Of a stretch of 64,000 nucleotides of DNA, positions 14,538 through 23,354 are shown piece by piece. The stretch lies in contig CAZICV010000001.1 of the NCBI GenBank assembly GCA_964537925.1, positions 1,510,041-1,574,040 on the forward strand. The letters run 5' to 3'. Every line of letters starts with the position of its first letter. Position 1 is the first letter of the stretch. The notes under the pieces are model-generated. The model was not told the origin of the DNA. It ran no database searches and worked only from the letters and a program-made list of their open reading frames with translations. This stretch comes from SLDF01 sp964537925 (GTDB lineage: Bacteria; Bacteroidota; Bacteroidia; Chitinophagales; Saprospiraceae). The translations under genes and the position numbers were made by a program.

Positions 14538-15917
14538 TTACAGCGCGTTCAGGAAGGCGATGAGCTGCTGCCTTTCTTCCGACGAAAGCCGCCTGTAGCG
14601 TTCCTTTGCGGATGCTGCTTCTCCGCCGTGCCAGAGGATCGCTTCTTCCAGCGTACGGGCTCTGCCGTCGTGCAGGAATCCCGCTCCGGGATGTACGATC
14701 CGGGCGAGACCGATACCCCAGAGAGGCGGCGTACGCCATTCGCTGCCGGAGGCGGCAAACTCCGGCCTGTGGTCTGCCAGTCCTGCACCCATATCGTGCA
14801 GGAGCAGGTCCGTGTAGGGATAGATGGTCTGCCCGGACAGGGCGGCTATTTCATGATCTCCCGTCACATGTCGCGGTATATGGCAGGCGACACAGCCGAT
14901 CTTGTAAAACAGCGTCTTGCCGGCGGCTACCTCCGGCAAGTGGCGATTGCGGGGTGCAGGTACGGCCAGTGTCTGCGGGTAAAAGGCGGTCAGCTCTACG
15001 GTCTGCCGGGTGATATCAGCGCCAGGGCCGATACCGCGTGCACAATTGGCCTGATCCGAGCAGTGCTCCTCGGGAAAGTAAAAATCCGACGTGACGCCCA
15101 TATCCTGGTGATAGGCCTCGGCGGTCTGCCGGATGAGCCCGGGGCTACCTGCCTTCCAGCCAAACCGTCCGAGCAAGGGTTCGCCTGTATGCATATCCGG
15201 TACGCTGTTGGGCTTGCCGCTGATACCGTCTCCGTCCGAGTCGTGCTCATCGGCAAGGGCGAGGATCGCTGCCGGAGGGATGGCTTCCAGCAGCCCCAGC
15301 CCGATGACCGGTGGTGCATTGCGAAAGGAACTGAGCACCGGTCCGGGCAGTGGGATATAGGTGTCGGTGATCGTATAGACCGGGGCCATGAGTGTCGCCG
15401 ACGACCCGTCCAGGAAGGTCACGACCTCTTCAATATAAGAGATGGATACTTGGCCTTCGGGTTGCTCTCCGAAAATGGCCTTGGTCTGGAGCTGGGTACC
15501 GAATCCGGGCACAGGCAGGGGAGTGCCGGAAGGACCGGCGCCGGGCATGCTGATGCGCATGAGAAATCCTGTGCGCGGATCACCGGGAGTACGGGGCAAC
15601 TCCGAGCGCCCGTTGCGTACGTGGCAACTGACGCAGCTAGTCTGGTTGAACAGGGGGCCGAGCCCGGCAGACTGTGCGGCCGGGTAGGTGACAAAGGTCT
15701 GGTCGAAAGCCAGGTCCGCCTGGAAGTGCCGCTGTACCTGCGTGGCATCGAGGTTGGCCAGCGGGTAAGTATAAGCATCGGGGCCACTGCTGTATACAGT
15801 AGTGGCCCCGCCTGCGCGTATCTCTTCATCCGTGAAAGCGACGACCGGTACCTCCTCTTTTCTGCAGGCGATCAGCAGGCACAGGAGCAATGACAGCAGA
15901 CAGGTCGGCGCCCGCAT
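14538..15917 (-). CDS. Di-heme oxidoreductase family (DUF1111) c-type cytochrome lipoprotein
   Basis: The 459-residue protein has a lipoprotein signal (LLCLLIAC, C18) and two haem-c motifs, CVSCH (95-99) and CVACH (near residue 340), the arrangement of the di-heme oxidoreductase (thiol oxidoreductase-like) family. Other family features are HDSDGDGISG and the C-terminal GAGFLHDGRARTLEEA. Members are commonly encoded beside imelysin proteins and are linked to iron acquisition in the periplasm. It starts 2 bases after the imelysin stop, so the two are translationally linked. The exact redox substrate is unknown. Confidence 0.9.
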   Translation of the reverse strand: MRAPTCLLSLLLCLLIACRKEEVPVVAFTDEEIRAGGATTVYSSGPDAYTYPLANLDATQVQRHFQADLAFDQTFVTYPAAQSAGLGPLFNQTSCVSCHVRNGRSELPRTPGDPRTGFLMRISMPGAGPSGTPLPVPGFGTQLQTKAIFGEQPEGQVSISYIEEVVTFLDGSSATLMAPVYTITDTYIPLPGPVLSSFRNAPPVIGLGLLEAIPPAAILALADEHDSDGDGISGKPNSVPDMHTGEPLLGRFGWKAGSPGLIRQTAEAYHQDMGVTSDFYFPEEHCSDQANCARGIGPGADITRQTVELTAFYPQTLAVPAPRNRHLPEVAAGKTLFYKIGCVACHIPRHVTGDHEIAALSGQTIYPYTDLLLHDMGAGLADHRPEFAASGSEWRTPPLWGIGLARIVHPGAGFLHDGRARTLEEAILWHGGEAASAKERYRRLSSEERQQLIAFLNAL

Positions 15918-15919
15918 AT

Positions 15920-16969
15920 TTACAGTGTGTTGACCAACGGCAACACCTCGCTCTCAAGCGTTTCCTGCAACTGACGTACACCGGCCTGGGCAGCGCTCAC
16001 GGAAGCCTGGTTGTTGATCACTGCATGAGAGAAAGTGCCGGGGATGGCCTGTATGGCTGCTATGGCCGCGTCTATCTCGGCCAGTACCCGGTCATCCAGC
16101 ACAGTGTCCTCTCCGCGGATGATATCCGATACGCCTTTACTATCGCCGAAACCCAGGAAGCGGCCCGTATAGACATTGCGTATACTGCGGATATTGTCGG
16201 AGAAGTCCGCTTTGGAATTGGCACTGAATCGGCTTTCTTCCAGGGTCAGGTCCTGCTGGCTCAGAGGATCGTTGATCTTGCCGTTGCCCACTTCGTCGGC
16301 GATCACGATGAGCGCATTCACGATCTCTTCCAGCGCCGATTTCTGGCTCACATAGACGCTGCTGCTCTCCCCGGCCCGGAGCAGGTGGGAGATATAATTG
16401 CCTCCGGCAGGCGCCCAGAGATTATAGAGAGACTCCGTGTCGGAAGCCAGCACCGCCGAGCAGGCTGCCAGGTATTCAAACTCGCGGGCTGTGAAGTCAG
16501 CGACCTGCTTCTGCCCGTCCGTGCCCCAGAGCAGGTATTCGATCGTATGGAATCCCTTGAGGGTTCCCTCCTGGTTGGCCAGGAAAGCAGGTGTCAGCGC
16601 ATGGCCGCTGGCCAGTACGTTGTTGAGGTCTGTGACATTGACCGGCCAGGAGTCCAGTGACGGGTCCAGTCCCTCCTGGTCTACGGGGCCGAAGAGAAAG
16701 CCCTCCGACTGCTCCCAGGGAGATCGGGCGAGTACCCAGGCGTCTCTTGCAGCGAGGAGGGTAGCTGAGGATGGATTGGACTCCAGTGCGGCCGTGGCGG
16801 TCCTGAGTGCGGCAGCTTTGTCCCTGAGGTCTTCATAGGTCTTCAGTATCACATTGCTGCCTATGTTCTGCAGTTGGGGAGAGAGATCGGTTTCGGGGTT
16901 GACATCGTCTTTTTTGCATGCGCCCAGCAGCAGGATGACCGCTGTCAGCAGCGGATAGTACTTTTTCAT
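15920..16969 (-). CDS. Imelysin-family iron-regulated lipoprotein
   Basis: The 349-residue protein has a lipobox LLLGAC (C18) and the imelysin GxHxxE motif as GFHTIE (139-144) followed by YLLWG. Imelysins (IrpA/ICMP/EfeO M75-like) are periplasmic or surface helical-bundle proteins induced by iron starvation; the motif resembles a metal site but peptidase activity is doubtful in the family. Start: ATG at 16967-16969 gives a good lipoprotein signal, whereas the upstream frame adds 15 residues without purpose. It lies between a porin (41-base gap) and the di-heme oxidoreductase (2-base gap), a recurrent set. Confidence 0.9.
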   Translation of the reverse strand: MKKYYPLLTAVILLLGACKKDDVNPETDLSPQLQNIGSNVILKTYEDLRDKAAALRTATAALESNPSSATLLAARDAWVLARSPWEQSEGFLFGPVDQEGLDPSLDSWPVNVTDLNNVLASGHALTPAFLANQEGTLKGFHTIEYLLWGTDGQKQVADFTAREFEYLAACSAVLASDTESLYNLWAPAGGNYISHLLRAGESSSVYVSQKSALEEIVNALIVIADEVGNGKINDPLSQQDLTLEESRFSANSKADFSDNIRSIRNVYTGRFLGFGDSKGVSDIIRGEDTVLDDRVLAEIDAAIAAIQAIPGTFSHAVINNQASVSAAQAGVRQLQETLESEVLPLVNTL

Positions 16970-17010
16970 GCTTGCAATCTGTTTATGATGAAAGAAATAA
17001 ATATTGATGT

Positions 17011-18267
17011 TCAAAAGTCAAAGCCCATTCCCAGGGCAAAAGTGTTTTCCTGCTCGCCGGAACCGAGCGTGCGCCAGGCATAGTGCGTCTTGACCACGAT
17101 GTTGCGCAGGGGAAAGTAGTTGAAACCCAATGTGGCGATCCGGCGATTGTACCTCGGGTTGTCGGATATGCGGCCCTGGGTGCTCTGCATGGAATCGTAG
17201 TATTCCAAGCGGCCAAAGAGATAAAGCTGGTGTGACCGCCGACCTGGCAGGATATGCAGCAGGTCATAGGCTGCCTCGGCATAGGCGCCTGCGGCGGTCT
17301 CTCCGACCGGGGTTCGTTTTACGTTGAGGTTGTTGGAGAGATTGCGGTTGGCCACGCTCAGCGCTTCGGAGTTCTGCAGGTGTCCGTACATACCGTAGGC
17401 GCGGGCTCTCCAGGGATATGACTCGATCGCGAAGTGCAGATCGCCGTATACCAGCCAGCAGTCTGCGCTGAGGTCATTCTTGGGCCGGTTGCCGGTAGTG
17501 TTGCCCGCATATATACAGAATCCGATCTCGCTATCCTCGCGGAAGATATAGTCAAGTCTCAGGGCGTAGGCCAGGTTGTCGGCGTTGATCTGCTCAAACC
17601 TGGCCTGGTAGCCGCGCCGGGCCCAGTTGGCCGAATTGAAGGCGCTGTTGTCCAGGCCGCTTACCACATAGGCTTTGTAGCTCAGGACAGGATACCTGCC
17701 CGATGCCGACAGCGGTATATCGCCGCTGAGTTCCAGCCCGGTTTCGTACCAGCCCAGTGGCAGCAGGGTATTTTCTACCTCGGAACGATAGGCGGTAAAA
17801 TACTCGCGGGGTTGGTCCTGCTTCGATGCATTGCCCATGTAGAAGCGCATTTTGCCCACGCGCAGGTTGGCCCACGGCCTGAACCTGAAGAACAGGTTGA
17901 TCTGTTCGAGTACCACGGCGCCACCCTTCTCTATCTCCTGCTCAAACTCGCCGAACTCCTCCAGTGGGTCGAAAGACATAGTGGCTCCCGTGCCGCCGTG
18001 TTCAAACTCTATCTCCGACTTGAACTCGATAAGCGGGGAGAAACGGTAGTAGAGATATAGGTTGAGTCGTTCCGGGTCCAGTGCGTCGCGCTTGTTGGGC
18101 AGCGTCTCCCAGTCAAAAGCATAGTAATTGACCACGCCGTAAGCGGCATAGTCCAGTCTTCTCAGCGGGTGGAGTGTATCTGTAGCTGTGGTGTCCTGTC
18201 CGTTAGCGCTGCAGAAGACGATGTGCAGGCAGAGCAAAGCAGAGAGGGTTCTGTATAGGGTTGACAC
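17011..18267 (-). CDS. Outer-membrane porin-like beta-barrel, first gene of the iron-type operon
   Basis: The 418-residue protein has a signal peptide (to about residue 24, CSANGQ) and a series of amphipathic strands typical of phosphate-selective-porin (O/P)-like barrels, such as LNLYLYYRFSPLIEFKSEIEFEHG, split by turns, and the terminal FALGMGFDF. Aromatic C-terminal Phe supports an outer-membrane barrel. The start codon is GTG (18265-18267), inside one arm of a large palindrome, so initiation could be sensitive to the factor that binds there. It is followed by imelysin and the di-heme oxidoreductase; uptake of iron or a chelate through this porin is an inference. Confidence 0.75.
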   Translation of the reverse strand: MSTLYRTLSALLCLHIVFCSANGQDTTATDTLHPLRRLDYAAYGVVNYYAFDWETLPNKRDALDPERLNLYLYYRFSPLIEFKSEIEFEHGGTGATMSFDPLEEFGEFEQEIEKGGAVVLEQINLFFRFRPWANLRVGKMRFYMGNASKQDQPREYFTAYRSEVENTLLPLGWYETGLELSGDIPLSASGRYPVLSYKAYVVSGLDNSAFNSANWARRGYQARFEQINADNLAYALRLDYIFREDSEIGFCIYAGNTTGNRPKNDLSADCWLVYGDLHFAIESYPWRARAYGMYGHLQNSEALSVANRNLSNNLNVKRTPVGETAAGAYAEAAYDLLHILPGRRSHQLYLFGRLEYYDSMQSTQGRISDNPRYNRRIATLGFNYFPLRNIVVKTHYAWRTLGSGEQENTFALGMGFDF

Positions 18268-18307
18268 TTGTATTTATTAAGACTAAGTATAAATAAGAAC
18301 ACAAGTG
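18265..18307 (-). promoter_or_regulatory. Large imperfect palindrome at the start of the iron-type operon
   Basis: Outer arms CACTTGT (18265-18271) and ACAAGTG (18301-18307) are perfect inverted repeats. Inside them, 18274-18296 is an A/T-rich imperfect palindrome of 23 bases (TTATT...AATAA, about 18 positions symmetric). Size, A/T content and placement before an iron-type operon suggest a Fur- or DtxR-type operator. It overlaps the GTG start codon, so the regulator would also cover the translation start region. Confidence 0.5.
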
Positions 18308-18625
18308 TAAGTTTAATTCAGCATACGAAGGATATGGACCGGCTGGATTTTTTTTGCGCGACCCGGCTTCAGGGCCTGTCCGGTCAGGGCGGGATGGAGC
18401 CGAGAGGCGTTTCGCTGCTTTGCAGAAGGCCTATCTTATTAAGATACGGCTTTTCAGCGACAGCACCAAAGAGCGGGATCGTTTATATGAGGGTATAAAC
18501 CAGGCGGAGAGGCTGATAAATGGAGATGATCCGTCGGACAGGGACAAAGGCCGCCGCCGTGATAGCGCCCCCGATCTCTGTACATATACGTCATAGTACT
18601 GCAGGGTGCATACGGAGCCGGGGGC
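18308..18625. other. Intergenic region with one palindromic repeat
   Basis: No gene is credible here. The one recognisable element is the 13-base palindrome at 18433-18445, a copy of the one that opens the long repeats at 11735 and 12536. The rest shows no clear signal. Confidence 0.5.
18433..18445. repeat. Third copy of the ATCTTATTAAGAT palindrome
   Basis: The flanks CCT and ACGG are shared with the copy at 12536. Unlike that copy, the downstream long repeat is absent, so the palindrome can occur by itself. Confidence 0.65.
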
Positions 18626-18970
18626 TCAGTCCTGCGCAAAATGTCTCGATCCGCTGCTATTCGACCCGTCCATGATCCCGGCCGCCCTGCTGATCAGCCG
18701 CTCGAACGGGTTGCTCTGTATGGTTGTGTGCTGCTCATATCGCTTCTGGACGTTGATCTGCTTACGCGTGGCGGTCAGTACACGCTGCAGGGAATCCATA
18801 CCTGTGGCCAGTTCATGTATAAGTACTGCGCTGGTATCCAGCGAACTCTGCACGGAACGGAGGTTGGCCCGGACCGTGTTCAGCTCCTTGTTGTGTGCGA
18901 TATGGGTGTAAACCTGGATACCTGCTAGGAGCAGGATGCCGGCGAGGAGTAGTTTGACTTTTAGATCCAT
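18626..18970 (-). CDS. Small membrane-anchored coiled-coil protein
   Basis: The 114-residue protein has one N-terminal hydrophobic segment (about 6-24, LLLAGILLLAGIQVYTHIA) and a helical region with heptad-like spacing (28-75) that could form a coiled coil. No domain is recognised. It is transcribed alone, with intergenic gaps on both sides. Confidence 0.55.
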   Translation of the reverse strand: MDLKVKLLLAGILLLAGIQVYTHIAHNKELNTVRANLRSVQSSLDTSAVLIHELATGMDSLQRVLTATRKQINVQKRYEQHTTIQSNPFERLISRAAGIMDGSNSSGSRHFAQD

Positions 18971-19216
18971 TGGTAGCTTTTGGCTAAAAATAGACCCGGC
19001 CCGGGGCTTGTTTAACCGTACTTCTACGCAAAATGGTGCGTGGATATACGCAAAGTCAATTGCGGGATCTACGCGGCAGGTACACTGTATACTGCCTGAT
19101 CTGGATAAGGTTCAGGCCGTGCGGCATACTGCCCCCAACCTATTTTGAGTTTTATAGGTAGTATAGGATTAACTGCCGGCCTATCGGGTGACCCGGCCGT
19201 GGAAACAATAAAAACG

Positions 19217-19224
19217 TACCTTTG
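19217..19224 (+). promoter_or_regulatory. Bacteroidota -7 box, TACCTTTG
   Basis: Exact TAnnTTTG match 30 bases before the ATG of the small T9SS cargo gene. No clear -33 element is seen. Confidence 0.45.
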
Positions 19225-19254
19225 CTGAACTTTTGGTTTCTACAACCAGGGCCT

Positions 19255-19767
19255 ATGAACAAATTCTTTTTCAGCCTGAGGACTACTCCGGTCTTCCTGT
19301 GCCTGTGCCTTGCCTGGACACAACTGCAAGCTCAGCAGCTTCAGCATATGGGAGCGGGCGGCGGCTCGACACTTAGCGGCGGATTTCACAACAGTTTCAC
19401 CCTGGGAGAGACTTTCACCCTCACCGGCGGTGTTGATGAGACAAGGATCACCAGTGGATTTCAGCAGCTTACAGTCCTGGCTACCTCTGTAGCGGGAGTG
19501 GACCGCCCTTCGATCGACCTCAGGCTTTATCCCAACCCAGTCTCTTCCGAGCTCATGCTCAGGGGAACGGATATCCCGCAGGGCAGCTACGAGATACTGA
19601 TCGCGGACCTGGCGGGAAGAACCCACCTGCGCCAGTCAGCCGATCATCAGATCCTGTCGCGGACCGACCTGGAGCTCGGTCACCTGCTGCCGGGCGCATA
19701 CGTATTGTACGTCCGCAATATCGCAGGCCATATCCTCTATCAATCGATCATCGTAAAAGCTAAATAG
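19255..19767 (+). CDS. Small T9SS type A sorting-domain protein
   Basis: The 170-residue protein consists of a signal peptide (MNKFFFSLRTTPVFLCLCLA...LQAQ), a short glycine-rich stretch (FHNSFTLGETF, SGFQQL) and a T9SS type A tail (about 90-170, LRLYPNPVSSELMLRG to GHILYQSIIVKAK). So little lies between signal and tail that it may be a surface-anchored accessory protein. The pattern GGGS...GE.F...GFQQ is common in short proteins encoded upstream of larger surface proteins in this group. Start: ATG 19255 fits the promoter and signal peptide. The next gene begins 3 bases after the stop. Confidence 0.85.
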   Translation: MNKFFFSLRTTPVFLCLCLAWTQLQAQQLQHMGAGGGSTLSGGFHNSFTLGETFTLTGGVDETRITSGFQQLTVLATSVAGVDRPSIDLRLYPNPVSSELMLRGTDIPQGSYEILIADLAGRTHLRQSADHQILSRTDLELGHLLPGAYVLYVRNIAGHILYQSIIVKAK

Positions 19768-19770
19768 CTC

Positions 19771-21024
19771 ATGAAAAAGCTGCTACAAACAGCGCTGTAT
19801 GCCCTGATCTGCCTCCTGCCGCTATGCCTGGAAGCACAGATCCCGCAAGGCATCCACTACCAGGGTATCCTGCGCGACGACAATGGGGCCGCCCTGCCGA
19901 ATCGTACTGTAGGCGTGCGCTTCACGATCATCAGGAGTGCTACCAACAATATCGTGTACAGGGAGACGCAGACAACCAGCACCAATGAGTTTGGGCTGAT
20001 GAATATGGTGATCGGCCGGGGTACGGTCATCACCGGCCGTTTCCTGGACATCGAGTGGGAGCGCGGCGGCCTGCGCATCCGCGTAGAAGCCGATCCCAAC
20101 GGTGGCAATTTCTACCAACCTTTCGGCGAGACGGACCTGCAGTCCACGCCTTATGCATTTGCCGCCGAGACGGCCCTCAACCTGGATGCTTCCGGCAAGA
20201 TCAGCACCGGGCAGATCAACGGTGGGAGCGCACAGAACGGCCAGATCCTCCGTTGGAATGGCACGACCTGGTCCCCGTCGAATGAGAGCGCTGCGACCCT
20301 GAGTGTGAGTCCCCGCTTCAGCGGGACCGGTTCTGCAGGTAGCCCGCTGGAGCTGGCTGCCCAGGGAGCGCAGTCCGGCCAGGTCCTCAAATGGAACGGT
20401 ACGAACTGGGCGCCGGGCGCTGACCAGGGCGTGAGCTATACAGAAGGTGCAGGTATACAGATCACCGGGAGCAGCATCGCCGCCCGCAATACACAGGCGC
20501 TCTGGAATGCCAACCAGCTGCGCGGAAGAAATGTATCGGAAAACACACCCCAGTCCGGCCAGTTGCTGCAGTGGGACGGGTTCACCTGGACGCCCACTAC
20601 GGTCAATACCGGCCTTACACTGCCGTATGACGGGGCTGTAAGTGATATGATCGATCCGGCTCTGCGGGTCACCAACCCGGTCGGCGTAGGTATACACGGT
20701 CGCGGCCAGGTCGGACTCAGGGGTACTTATCTCGGTACAGGCGCAGGATATGCACTGGAACTGACAGGCGGAGGTATCCGTGTGACGGGCTCCAACAAAC
20801 CGGCGTTCCAGCTCAATGGAGTGGGCAATATCGAGATCAACAGTCCCCTCTGCAACAACAATCCCAATGCGATGATCTTTGTGACACAGATCAACCCGAA
20901 TCCCAATGTCAACGATCGCGCATACCCGTTTTCGCTTAACTACAACTTCCAGCAGCAGCGCTGGTATATCCTCTCTGATCCCGGTGTATCGCTCACGTAC
21001 AATATCCTGATCGTCAACCAGTAA
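19771..21024 (+). CDS. Exported repeat protein, Bacteroidota surface family, unknown function
   Basis: The 417-residue protein has a signal peptide (to about residue 22, CLEAQ) and an N-terminal beta domain with the hallmark PQGIHYQGILRD, followed by three near-repeats of a Gln-Trp-Asn-Gly unit (GQILRWNGTTWSPS, GQVLKWNGTNWAPG, GQLLQWDGFTWTPT). Similar modules occur in fibre-like or tail-fibre-associated surface proteins of Bacteroidota. There is no T9SS tail. It forms an operon with the small T9SS protein (3-base gap). Role unknown; a surface fibre is plausible. Confidence 0.7.
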   Translation: MKKLLQTALYALICLLPLCLEAQIPQGIHYQGILRDDNGAALPNRTVGVRFTIIRSATNNIVYRETQTTSTNEFGLMNMVIGRGTVITGRFLDIEWERGGLRIRVEADPNGGNFYQPFGETDLQSTPYAFAAETALNLDASGKISTGQINGGSAQNGQILRWNGTTWSPSNESAATLSVSPRFSGTGSAGSPLELAAQGAQSGQVLKWNGTNWAPGADQGVSYTEGAGIQITGSSIAARNTQALWNANQLRGRNVSENTPQSGQLLQWDGFTWTPTTVNTGLTLPYDGAVSDMIDPALRVTNPVGVGIHGRGQVGLRGTYLGTGAGYALELTGGGIRVTGSNKPAFQLNGVGNIEINSPLCNNNPNAMIFVTQINPNPNVNDRAYPFSLNYNFQQQRWYILSDPGVSLTYNILIVNQ

Positions 21025-21077
21025 AAAGACCTGTGCCGTCCGTTGTGCCTGCAATGCTTTCTTCGTAGATTACAGGC

Positions 21078-22364
21078 ATGGACCGCAGACATTTCCTACA
21101 AGACAGCCTCCTGACCGGGGCAATGATGGGCCTGGCGATGGATGCCTGGGGCAGCTCCGATACGGCCAGCCTGGACCTGATCGGCAGCAGGCCTCCGCGT
21201 GGCGATGGCAGTGATGTCACGGATGAGTCTTTCTGGCGGCTAATCCGCAAAGAGTTCACCGTATCGCCCAATCTCATCAACCTCAACAACGGCGGTGTAT
21301 CGCCGCAGCCGCTGCCTGTGCAACAGGCCCATATCCGCTACTACCAGTACGCCAATGAAGCGCCCTCGTACTATATGTGGCGTATACTGGACCAGGGCCG
21401 GGAATCCCTGCGCAAAAACCTGGCTGCGCTCTGCGGCTGCAGCGCCGAAGAGATTGCCATCAACCGGAATGCCACCGAGGGGCTCAACTCCGTCATATTC
21501 GGGCTGCCACTCGGCAAAGGCGACGAGGTGATCCTGGGTCGCTATGATTATCCCAACATGATGAATGCCTGGAAGCAACGGGCCCGGCGCGACGGTATCG
21601 TGCTGCGCTGGGTGGACCTGGAACTGCCGTCGGAAGATGAGGAGTACCTGGTGCAGGCTTATCTCAGCCAGATAGGACCCAGGACCAGAGTATTGCATCT
21701 CACCCATATGATCAACTGGACCGGCCAGCTGCTGCCGGTCAAGAGAATCACCGCCGAGGCACAGAAGCGAGGTGTACAGGTGATCGTGGATGCGGCGCAC
21801 TCCTTCGCGCAGGTTGACTTCACTATATCGGATATCGGCTGCGACTACCTCGCTACCAGCCTGCACAAATGGCTTTGCGCACCCTTCGGCAGCGGCCTGC
21901 TATATATACGCAAGGACCGGATCCCGGAAGTATGGGCGCTGCTGTCCAACGACAACCCCGAAGGGCCGGATATACGCAAGTTCGAGTCGCTGGGAACCCG
22001 CTCGTTCGCCTCCGAGATGGCGATCGGGGCGGCCCTGGACTTCCATCACCTGGTAGGCCCTGCCCGCAAGGAGAACCGGCTGCGCTATCTTAAGGACTAC
22101 TGGCTCAGGGAGGCGGTGAAGATCGACCGTGTAAGCAGCTATACACCGACCGGAGCGCCCTGGAGCTGTGCACTGGCCGTGGTAGGTGTGGAGGGCAGGA
22201 ATGCCCGCCAGATCGATAAGTTTCTCATGAAGGAATACAGTATACACACCGTCGGTATAGAGTACGAAAAGGTAAACGGCATCCGTGTCACCCCGCATGT
22301 ATACACGAGCCTGGAGGACCTGGACAGGCTGTTGGAGGGCCTGCGGGCGTTTGCCAGGACCTGA
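21078..22364 (+). CDS. Class V aminotransferase-fold PLP enzyme, isopenicillin-N-epimerase-like
   Basis: The 428-residue protein is a fold-type I PLP enzyme: LNNGGVSPQPLPV near the N-terminus, DAAHSFAQVD (D238, H241) and the PLP lysine in SLHKW (K264). Sequence style matches isopenicillin N epimerase-like and cysteine-desulfurase-like class V enzymes. The N-terminus MDRRHFLQDSLLTGAMMGLA carries a twin-arginine motif (RRHFL) and a hydrophobic stretch, so a folded, cofactor-loaded enzyme may be exported through Tat. The next gene converges with it after 28 bases. The true substrate cannot be told from the sequence. Confidence 0.85.
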   Translation: MDRRHFLQDSLLTGAMMGLAMDAWGSSDTASLDLIGSRPPRGDGSDVTDESFWRLIRKEFTVSPNLINLNNGGVSPQPLPVQQAHIRYYQYANEAPSYYMWRILDQGRESLRKNLAALCGCSAEEIAINRNATEGLNSVIFGLPLGKGDEVILGRYDYPNMMNAWKQRARRDGIVLRWVDLELPSEDEEYLVQAYLSQIGPRTRVLHLTHMINWTGQLLPVKRITAEAQKRGVQVIVDAAHSFAQVDFTISDIGCDYLATSLHKWLCAPFGSGLLYIRKDRIPEVWALLSNDNPEGPDIRKFESLGTRSFASEMAIGAALDFHHLVGPARKENRLRYLKDYWLREAVKIDRVSSYTPTGAPWSCALAVVGVEGRNARQIDKFLMKEYSIHTVGIEYEKVNGIRVTPHVYTSLEDLDRLLEGLRAFART

Positions 22365-22392
22365 GCTGGGTCACAGCAAAGGGTCGGCTGGT

Positions 22393-23235
22393 TTATTCGG
22401 GCAGCTTCAGGTATGATTTGACGGCTTCGTAAGGTACGGCCACTTCATGGGCGCCCATCACGTAGGGACCTATCTCGTAAGGGTTGTAGCGGAAGATGAA
22501 GCCTGTACTGGTCAGCGCAAAGTTCTGCGGCAACCTGAAGGTATCTCCCTCAAACCAGTACCCCTTGTCCGAGAACCGGGTGCCTTCAGGCACCTGGTAC
22601 TGCGTACGGAAGATAGACTCGACGACACCCGAAAGGCCGTGGACGTCCTTGACAATATCTTCGAGGTTGATCCCGTCGCCGGTCCTGGGGTCAAAATTGA
22701 TGTACTGTATGGCGCTGTTTGGATGCGCGCCTCCCGTGAAAGCATACTGGTATATACTGACGGACAACCGGGTGTCCGACTGGTAGAGTATCTCGGAGCG
22801 TACTTCTATCGCCCAGTTGAAGATAGAGGGAGTCTCCTCTTCCATACCGGCAAGCATATCATCAAACTCGGCGAAAAGGCTGTTCTTGAGACTCTCCAGT
22901 GTAACTGCACTATCCTGGTCTACCAGGAAATCCTGCAGGTAAAGGATCATGACCTGGTATATGCGCTCGTTGAAAGCGGTCTTGAAGGGCTCACGGCCCT
23001 GTGTGACCTCCGGGTAGTAGAGCGATATCCTGAAGCAGGGCGACTCCGGGCCGGTGCAGGGCCCGGTCTGAAACTCCTCGCGGACCTGCTGTATCTGGAA
23101 GGCCGGTGTTTCCGCCGATGCGGAGGCGGAGCCTGTGTCCGATTGACAGGCGGAAAATGAGATTGCAAAAAAAACGCCGCAAATCAGGGCATAGGTCAGC
23201 TTAGGGCTGATGGATTTCGTAAGTACGTTCTGCAT
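22393..23235 (-). CDS. DUF3298/DUF4163-type lipoprotein
   Basis: The 280-residue protein has a lipoprotein signal (FFAISFSAC, C30) and features of the RsiV/PdaC-like DUF3298 family: YAFTGGAHPNSAIQYINFDPRTG (in two halves), a central LEDIV, and the C-terminal FIFRYNPYEIGPYVMGAHEVAVPY. These domains bind envelope ligands such as peptidoglycan fragments or lysozyme in some relatives. It converges with the aminotransferase-like gene. Function here is not known. Confidence 0.75.
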   Translation of the reverse strand: MQNVLTKSISPKLTYALICGVFFAISFSACQSDTGSASASAETPAFQIQQVREEFQTGPCTGPESPCFRISLYYPEVTQGREPFKTAFNERIYQVMILYLQDFLVDQDSAVTLESLKNSLFAEFDDMLAGMEEETPSIFNWAIEVRSEILYQSDTRLSVSIYQYAFTGGAHPNSAIQYINFDPRTGDGINLEDIVKDVHGLSGVVESIFRTQYQVPEGTRFSDKGYWFEGDTFRLPQNFALTSTGFIFRYNPYEIGPYVMGAHEVAVPYEAVKSYLKLPE

Positions 23236-23354
23236 GCAATAGATATGGCTTTAACAGGCTTACAAATTAAACAAAATTTGCATTCAAAAAGATTCCGTAT
23301 CTATTCAAAGTTTTGCGCCTTGCCGGCCTGCCTTGATCCCATACTGACGGGACA

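Noticed and set aside
14517..15893. Long plus-strand frame of 458 codons opposite the di-heme oxidoreductase
   Set aside because: The opposite strand has clear haem motifs and a lipobox, and this frame shows no family features.
19087..19110. TPP-riboswitch-like words (CCTGATCTGGATAA)
   Set aside because: The other TPP elements (CTGAGA before it and the CCAGCGnAGGGA part after it) are missing, and no thiamine gene follows.
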